Source: Adiantum capillus-veneris
Taxonomy: Eukaryota > Streptophyta > Polypodiopsida > Polypodiales > Pteridaceae
Direction: 5' to 3'
Length of the DNA stretch: 64,000 nucleotides
Assembly: GCA_014529385.2 (NCBI GenBank)
Contig: CM043956.1
Location: forward strand, 59,219,120-59,283,119
Position numbers and translations under genes: made by a program. Of the stretch, positions 56,527 through 64,000 are shown piece by piece. The notes beneath the pieces were generated by a model. It was not told where the DNA came from and ran no database searches. It was given only the letters and a program-made list of their open reading frames with translations. Within the stretch, counting starts at the first letter, position 1. Every line of letters begins with the position of its first letter.

Positions 56527-56712
56527 TTGGGAAAGCCCAATGTGGTCGCCCATGTAAGTGGGCGGGCCGCCAGGTATGTACACATATTCTTTTGTAAAAA
56601 CCTAATAAGAACTCACTATGCTCTACACATTACAGTAGAGCGAGTTCACCATATCGTCGTGCTCTTCTTCTCGCACTCTCTCTCGCGTCGCACTTCCGCT
56701 CGTACTCCTTTA
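56525..56712 (+). repeat. K2 5' LTR
   Basis: Aligns with 61878-62069 from GTTGGG to CGTACTCCTTTA. The first T of TGTT is replaced by G in the poly-G run, and the last CA is TA. Confidence 0.92.
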
Positions 56713-56714
56713 AC

Positions 56715-56726
56715 TGGTATCAGAGC
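56715..56726 (+). other. K2 primer-binding site (initiator-Met tRNA type)
   Basis: TGGTATCAGAGC, two bases after the LTR. Confidence 0.92.
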
Positions 56727-57809
56727 TCAGATCGAGGCTCGGGGCAGCACTGCAGGAGGCTAGAGTCACCAGCTCAGATTGGAGTGAAATTCGACAGGCG
56801 AAGACATGGCCCCAAATCCTGTGGGCAAGCCCAAAGGGCTTGGTGTTCTCAGAATTTCATTCTGAGGTCATCTCGGCTACCGTTCGGCTTCGACAAAGGT
56901 CTGCGCAGGCCATTTTCGACTACGTGGTCTCAGCGGGTGCAGATCCGACTCTGCAAATTTGGGGTTTTCGGCCTACGACTGCAGGTGCTAAGGATATAGA
57001 CACTCCCAGAGTGTTGATTTGTGGCTGTCTACACATCGAAGGACGGCTCACAGTTCTTGGAGGCGTGTCACATACGACACGGGCGCATCTACACACAGAC
57101 TGTAGGCGACATCCACTAGTTCATCAGGTAGCTTGTGTTTGCTGCTTGATATTCCAGATTTCATCCTGACATTGCAGGTACTTCCACATGGGATGTATTG
57201 TCAGAGATGATGTATGTCTGTTGAGGGTTTGCTGGCTGTGAGTCACGCAGCAAACGACCGCCGCAACGGTTATAGCATACAGTGGGAAATTTGTGGATGT
57301 ATGACTTTGTGGGAAGTCTATGTACTGTCAGATTTACTGCAGCCTTTGTTGAGGGTCGAGTGAGGTTTTATTGAGCTGAGGGATTCTCGAATGTTGAGAT
57401 CCTTTCAGTGATACAGGTCTTGGAGCGATCCCTCTAGCACCCTTAGATAGACAGCTAGGATGTATTGACTATGAGTTAGACAGTTGGGATTGCATCTTTG
57501 CTTTACTGCCGTTGAGGCATTGTTGCAGTCTATGCTTATAAGACAGTGAAACCATAGTGAGAGACAGTACAGGTGCAGGAGAGGTTTACCCGCAGCTTAC
57601 AGTGTCAGAGAGACAGTGTTTTTTGAGCTGTTTTTTGGTCTGTTTTTAGTACACAAGAGCCATTTTACAAAGGAGACTCTGCCAAAATTTCTGCAGAATC
57701 TGAAGCTTTCTTGGTTCATTTGACAGGTTGATATTGGTTCAAAGGTCAGTTTACAAGGGAAACTTTGCCGAATTTTTCCCAGCAAAGTAAACTACTGTGA
57801 AGCGTAGCT
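56727..57809 (+). other. K2 untranslated leader
   Basis: About 1.1 kb between primer site and gag start. It holds small open frames (for example 56784-56999) with no recognisable domains; considered leader. Confidence 0.6.
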
Positions 57810-60800
57810 ATGGCTGGATCACAGGACAGTGCTCTTTACAATATCAAGAAGCTGGATGGAACCAATTTCCCATTGTGGAAGCAGCAGATTTGGCACGTGT
57901 TGGTACAAAAGAAGCAGATAAAACCTATAAAGCTCAAGGGGATAAAACCAGAAGATATGGACGAAGATGAATGGAGCGAAATGGATGAATTGGCACTTTC
58001 TACCATTATGCTGACTTTGGCAAAAAGCGTTTACTTCAATGTAGCAGACGAGATGTCGGCTTATCAAGCATGGTTAAAGCTGAGTGATCTTTATGAGAAA
58101 CAGAGTGCAACTTCACAGGTATACTGGCTTAAGAAGCTTGTTGACTTGAAGATGAAAGAAGGGACACCTATGTCCAATCATCTGAATGAATTCAACACAA
58201 TCTATAGTCAGTTGTCAGCTCAAGGTGTCAATTTTGATGAACCTGTTAGAGCTATGTTCCTGTTGATCACATTGCCGGAAAGTTGGGACACTTTTCGCAC
58301 AGCTTTGAGTAATTCTGCACCTCCAGATGGTTTGAACATAGCAGGTGTAGAAGGAAGTCTGCTTACTGAAGAAACCAATAGAAAGACAATGGAAAAAGGC
58401 AAAGGAACAGCCTTAGTTGTCAGGGAAAGGACCAAAGAAAAGTACAAAGGTGGAAAGAGGAATCAGTCTCGTAGCAAGTCCCGCAGTGCTAAAGGCAAGA
58501 GTGACATAGAATGCTACCATTGTGGCAAGAAGGGTCACATGAAAAGAGACTGCAGAGAATGGAAAGCAGAAAAAGGCAAAGAGAAAGCTGAAGACCATGG
58601 TGAGAAGAACAAGTCCTCAGTGAAGATTCAAGAAATAAATGTGACAAACACTGTTGCAGAGGATGACAGTCTAGTGTCAGGAGACATCTACTTCTTGAAG
58701 AATACAATGGACTCAGCTCTTCTTACAACATCTGATGGAAATGCACTGAGTGACTGGATTATAGACTCAGGGGCATCACTTCATGTGTCTCCAAACAAGG
58801 AGTGGTTTACCTCTTATGTGACCACTAAAGATCATGTTCAGCTAGGCAATGGGCAGACATGTGAGATCTTAGGTGTTGGAGATGTACAATTGAAGTTTCA
58901 GAATGGCTCTTCTTTCACGCTGAAGAATGTGAGACATGTTCCCGCAATTACAAAGAGCTTGATCAGCACAGTTTTACTTGATGATGCTGGCTACGTCACC
59001 ACTTTTGGACAGAACATGTGGAAGATATCCAAGGGTTCTATGACAGTAGCACATGGAGTAAAGTCTGGAGGACTTTACATGATTTATGTATCAAATGTCT
59101 CTAAAAATGTAATCAATGTAATCGAGCAGCCGAACGTTTCTTTGTGGCATAGCCGGTTAGGACATATGTCCAAGAAGGGAATGGAAATCTTGTCTTGTTC
59201 TGGTTATTTGCCTGGCTTTTCATTTAATGATTTTGAATTCTGTGAACATTGTCTGTATGGTAAGCAAACACAGCAGCCACATGAGCATAGAAGCAATAGA
59301 AGAGATACACAGTTGGCACTTGTTCATAGTGATTTGTGTGGACCTATGCCTAACCTATCTCTAGGGGGAGCTTCTTACTTTATGACATTTATAGATGATT
59401 ACTCGAGGAAAGTATGGGTTTACTTTCTCAAGCACAAGGATGAAGCGTTTATTGTTTTCAAAACGTTTGTGACACTTGTGGAGAATCAGAGTGGCAAGAA
59501 GCTTAAATGCTTACGCACTGACAATGGTGGAGAGTATGTTTCAAAGGCCTTTCAGGACTTTTGTGAGTCAAAAGGTATAAAACATGAACTTACTGCTCCT
59601 TACAATCCTCCTATAAATGGTGTTGCTGAGAGGATGAATAGGACCATACAAGAGAAGGTCAGAAGTATGTTGTCTAATGAACAACTGCCAAATGGGTTTT
59701 GGGCTGAAGCTGTATCAACAGCTATTCATCTTGTAAATAGATCTCCTAGCAAGGTTTTACAGAAGGATTCAGTGCCAGAGATGGTATGGTCAAGCAAAAT
59801 GCCCTCATACAAGCATCTCAGAGTCTTTGGCTGTGAGGCATATACTCACGTTCCAAAGGAATTTAGGAACAAACTTGAGCCAAAGAGTAGAAAGTGCATC
59901 TTTCTAGGCTATGCTAATTCTGGTGAGATGGGGTACAGACTTTGGGATCCCGAATCCAGAAAGGTTGTCCGCAGCAATGATGTTCACTTTAATGAATCCA
60001 AATATCATTCTAAACAAGAGAGGGTTGAGGAGATTAGAAGAGTTGACTTCCAAGAAGATGGACCTGCACGTGCAAGACAAAATGTCAGAGCTCAAGAGGA
60101 GCAAGGACAGGATAGAGTGGAACCACAGGTTGTGGCTGAGCCTGAGCCACCTATTTTGCGTAGATCTGGACGTATCACGCGACCTTCTGATAGGTTTGTT
60201 CCATCTATGAACTATGTCATGTTGACTGATTGCAATGAGCCTTCATGTTACAAGGAAGCAATGCAAATGAAGGACTTCGGGAATCGGCAATTGGCCATGC
60301 AGTCAAAGATGACAGCTCTGCATAAAAACAAGACATGGAAGCTAGTTAAATTACCACAGGGCAAAAAGGCTCTACCTTGTAAATGGGTTTACAGGTATAA
60401 GATCACCGCTCATGATAGTCAGCCAAAGTACAAAGCAAGGCTTGTTGCCAAGGGCTTTAAGCAAGAACAAGGCATTGACTTTGATGAAGTCTTCTCTCCG
60501 GTGGTCAAGATGACTACATTGAGATGCTTTCTTGCATTGGTTGCCATATTAGATTTGGTGTTGCACCAAATGGATGTCAAGACAGCGTTCTTGCATGGTG
60601 ATTTAGATGTGGAAATTTACATGCAGCAGCCAGAAGGGTTTGTTGAGAAAGGCAAGGAAGATTGGGTATGCCAGTTGTTAAAGAGTCTTTATGGCTTAAA
60701 ACAATCACCGAGGGCATGGTACCATAAATTCCACAAGTTTATGCTTTCTCAAGGCTACAAACATAGTGAGTTCGATCACTGTCTATATACAAAGAAGGCT

Positions 60801-61788
60801 AAGGATGGCAGTTGGCTGATCCTTATTTTGTATGTGGATGACATGTTGATTGCTGGCAAGCACTTGGAAGAAATTTCAGCTTTGAAGTCAAAGATGGCAA
60901 AATCGTTTGACATGAAAGACATGGGTGAGGCAAGTCATATACTTGGTATGCGCATTGAGAGAGACAAATCAAAGAAGTTGATTTGGTTATCTCAAACAGA
61001 GTATATTGACAAGGTTTTGCAACGTTTCAATATGGAGAAGGGAAAGGCACTGAGTGTTCCACTGTCACCATATGTGAAACTTAGCAAACAAGATTGTCCT
61101 GTGTCTGAGGAAGAACAGGCTGAAATGGATAAGATTCCATATGAGTCTGCAGTGGGTAGTTTGATGTATGCAATGATTGCTACTCGCCCAGACATTGCAT
61201 TTGCAGTGGGAGTAGTAAGTCGATACATGTCAAACCCAGGCAAGAAACATTGGGAGGCAGTGAAAGGAATATTGAGATACCTGAAAGCTACAAAGAGTAT
61301 GCGTATATGATATGGGAGTCAGGAGCTAAGTGTAAAGGGTTTTACAGACTCAGATTATGCAGGTGACTTAGACAACCGAAGGTCTACGTCAGGGTATGTC
61401 TTTACATTGGCTTGGACCAGTATCATGGCGTTCTAGATTACAAGATTGTGTTACTTAGTCTACTACAGAGGCTGAATATGTTGCAGCATCAGAGGCATGC
61501 AAAGAATCAATTTGGCTTAATCGACTAGTAACAGATTTGGGAATCAAAGAAGAGATGCCTGTGTTATATTGTGATAGTCAAAGTGCTATACAATTGGCTC
61601 GCAATCCAGTTTATCACTCAAAGACAAAGCATGTGGATGTGAAGTATCATTTCATCAGGGAAATGCTCGAGGATAAGCAACTTCAGCTTGTCAAAGTTCA
61701 CACCACAAAAAATCTTGCTGATCTACTTACAAAAGGACTTCCCTCAGAGAGCTTTGCGCATTTTCGCAAGCAGTTAGGTGTAGGGTAG
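57810..61788 (+). pseudogene. K2 gag-pol polyprotein (copia), broken only near the RNase H
   Basis: Open from ATG 57810 for 1,166 codons to TGA 61308-61310. Order: copia gag ('KLDGTNFPLWKQQIWHVL'), CCHC knuckle 'CYHCGKKGHMKRDC' (residues 235-248), protease 'WIIDSGASLHVS' (Asp 319), integrase zinc region ('WHSRLGHMSKKG', 'CEHCLYGKQ'), integrase core with D508 ('HSDLCGP'), D571 ('RTDNGGEY') and E607 ('GVAERMN'), spaced as DD(35)E, and RT from about residue 842 with 'YVDD' at 1008-1011. RNase H follows after the stop ('FTDSDYAGDLDNRRSTSGYV'). It has a 1-base deletion near 61411 and a TAG at 61456-61458, then 'TEAEYVAASEACKESIWL' and the closing part 61537-61788 ('NLADLLTKGLPSESF'). Start ATG and motif spacing match family norms. 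Confidence 0.95.
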
Positions 61789-61865
61789 TACATCACTTCT
61801 CTACATCTCTTGTATATTAGCTTGTATAGTAGCTTCTCTCACACTTAAAGTACCACATTGGACTT

Positions 61866-61877
61866 TAAGTGGGAGGT
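61866..61877 (+). other. K2 polypurine tract
   Basis: AAGTGGGAGGT directly before the TGTTGGGG start of the 3' LTR. Confidence 0.85.
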
Positions 61878-62069
61878 TGTTGGGGTATAAAGCCCAATGT
61901 GGTCACCCAGGTAAGTGGGCGGGCCGCCAGGTATGTACACATATTCTTTTGTAAAAACCTAATAAGAACTCACTATGCTCTACACATTACAGTAGAGCGA
62001 GTTCACCATATCGTCGTGCTCTTCTTCTCGCACTCTCTCTCGCGTCGCACTTCTGCTCGTACTCCTTCA
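61878..62069 (+). repeat. K2 3' LTR
   Basis: 192 bp, TGTTGGGGTATAAAGCCC to CGTACTCCTTCA, with proper TG...CA ends. Confidence 0.94.
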
Positions 62070-62680
62070 GGGGGGAGAGTGTGTAACGAGAAGGGAGAGA
62101 GAGGAAGAGGGAGGTGTGTAGGGAAAATGAGAGAGAGAGAGGGTGGGGTATTTCATTCCATGCCCGCGGGGTCGCTCACTCAAAGGGGAAAGAGAGTGAG
62201 AGCTAACTGAGGGAGGGGAAGATAGGGGAGGATAGAGCGGTGGTCCACCGGTGGGAAGAAAACAAGAGGAGAGGGATGGGGGGGAAGAGTGAAGCCAAGG
62301 GGGTGTGAATGAGAGGGAAGACAGAGAGAGAAAGAGCTTGTGAATAATGGAAGAGAGAGAGAGAGAGAGAGTATTTACAAAATTGGCGGCCCACCAGGGA
62401 ATATAGGAAATGTTATTTTTATGCGCCCATTGGGCCTGGTGATGCAGCGGTAGGGTAAGTGAGAGAGAGAGTGGGTTGGCGGAGCCAAGCAGCAGGAGAG
62501 AGAGGGTTCTGTCTTCTGGCAATAATGGAGAGATGTGGCCAAATTGGTGGCGCCCCGCCAGTGGTTAAGCCTAGGGGTGGTGAATGTTAAAGAAACTTCT
62601 CTTTTTTTTTTGTTTGGTAGTATGCTCTCCCCTTGTTGGGGTTTGGTTCTCGCGGTCGCGGTTGCGAAAATCGGCCGTCA

Positions 62681-63029
62681 GCGTGTTTTGGTGTGTGCCC
62701 CCCCCTCCCCCCCCGAAGGTTTGTAGTGCAAAGTGATATAGAGAGAGGGTGTGTGCGTGTGGAAGGCTGAAAATTGAGCAGAGTGGGATGATTGAGCTTG
62801 TTTGATGTGTTGCAACGCATGTGTGTGTATGGTTGTGTGCAAGTGATGGTTTGCTTGTGGATAGTATCGAGTTTTGAAGGTGAATTCTGGTGGATTTGGG
62901 CGACGTGTATACGCTAGGCTATAGCAAGGCATTGTGTTGTGTTCTGGGTGTGTTCCCCTTTCCTCCTCTCCATCTTCTAGTGCCCACACTGGAGATTTGT
63001 CTGATGCTCCTATTTGAAGTTTGAAACAA
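62681..63029. other. Flank of T2, no gene recognised
   Basis: Starts with GCGT, matching the left flank of T2. It contains a C-rich run (62698-62714) and GT-rich sequence. It should be the continuation of the DNA ending at 45244. Confidence 0.4.

Positions 63030-64000
<971 letters not shown>

Larger units (their letters stand above)
56525..62069 (+). mobile_element. Nearly intact Ty1/copia element K2
   Basis: 5.5 kb plus-strand element with LTRs of 188 and 192 bp that differ by 4 substitutions and a 4-bp gap (hand count). It has an initiator-Met primer site, one long gag-pol frame with three breaks near its end, and a polypurine tract. It sits in the 5' LTR of T2 with GGGGG on both sides. 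By nesting and LTR similarity it is the youngest element in the window. Confidence 0.95.

Noticed and set aside
56784-57169. Overlapping frames in the K2 leader as an extra ORF
   Set aside because: Short, overlapping in two frames, no domain. The position between primer site and gag is normal leader.

Overview
This window is almost certainly nuclear DNA from a large, repeat-rich land-plant genome. The evidence is plant-type Ty1/copia and Ty3/gypsy retrotransposons (including Tat-like elements with a second RNase H and a chromodomain element), initiator-Met tRNA primer sites, En/Spm (CACTA) transposon ends, and very long (AC)n and (AG)n tracts. The abundance of AC/AG microsatellites would suit a fern or another non-angiosperm, but nothing here fixes the taxon. 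I found no convincing intact host gene. Nearly all recognisable coding sequence belongs to mobile elements, and every element carries stops, frameshifts or deletions.

Layout. (1) 1-757: 3' tail of a copia element with its LTR, inserted into a diverged ~263-278 bp tandem repeat. (2) 997-9821: a complete minus-strand Ty3/gypsy element (called G1) with equal 269-bp LTRs and a near-perfect 5-bp target duplication. It has gag, protease, RT, RNase H and integrase, plus an unusual ~2 kb coding block between integrase and the 3' LTR. It splits the same tandem repeat, which resumes at 9827-10334. (3) 10335-11539: an odd CpG-bearing quasi-repetitive stretch, AT-rich DNA, and a CACTA terminus. (4) 11540-14015: 5' part (gag start, primer site, 1.55 kb LTR) of a minus-strand chromovirus-like element (C1), abutting the remains of a Tat-like element (T1, 14016 to about 17.7 kb). 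(5) 18838-18905: a second CACTA terminus. (6) 20581-28075: a second chromovirus (C2) with chromodomain, but with the catalytic part of RT deleted. (7) 28.1-45.2 kb: mostly non-coding DNA holding microsatellites, a three-copy array of 324-bp units that each contain a long hairpin, a degraded FCP1-phosphatase-like fragment, an unidentified ORF, and a satellite built on an 18-bp perfect palindrome. (8) 45245-62680: a minus-strand Tat-like element (T2) with 2.6 kb LTRs full of AC/AG microsatellites. Its 5' LTR is split by a nearly intact plus-strand copia element (K2, 56525-62069). (9) 63030-64000: the start of another LTR of the C1/C2 family in plus orientation, running off the window.

Order of events. 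K2 inserted into T2, so K2 is younger; the K2 LTRs differ at 4 aligned positions by hand count. G1 and the upstream copia are separate insertions into one older tandem repeat. C1 inserted into T1, and a CACTA end then lies inside C1 gag. All alignments were made by eye. Element lineage names follow domain content and were not tested by phylogeny.
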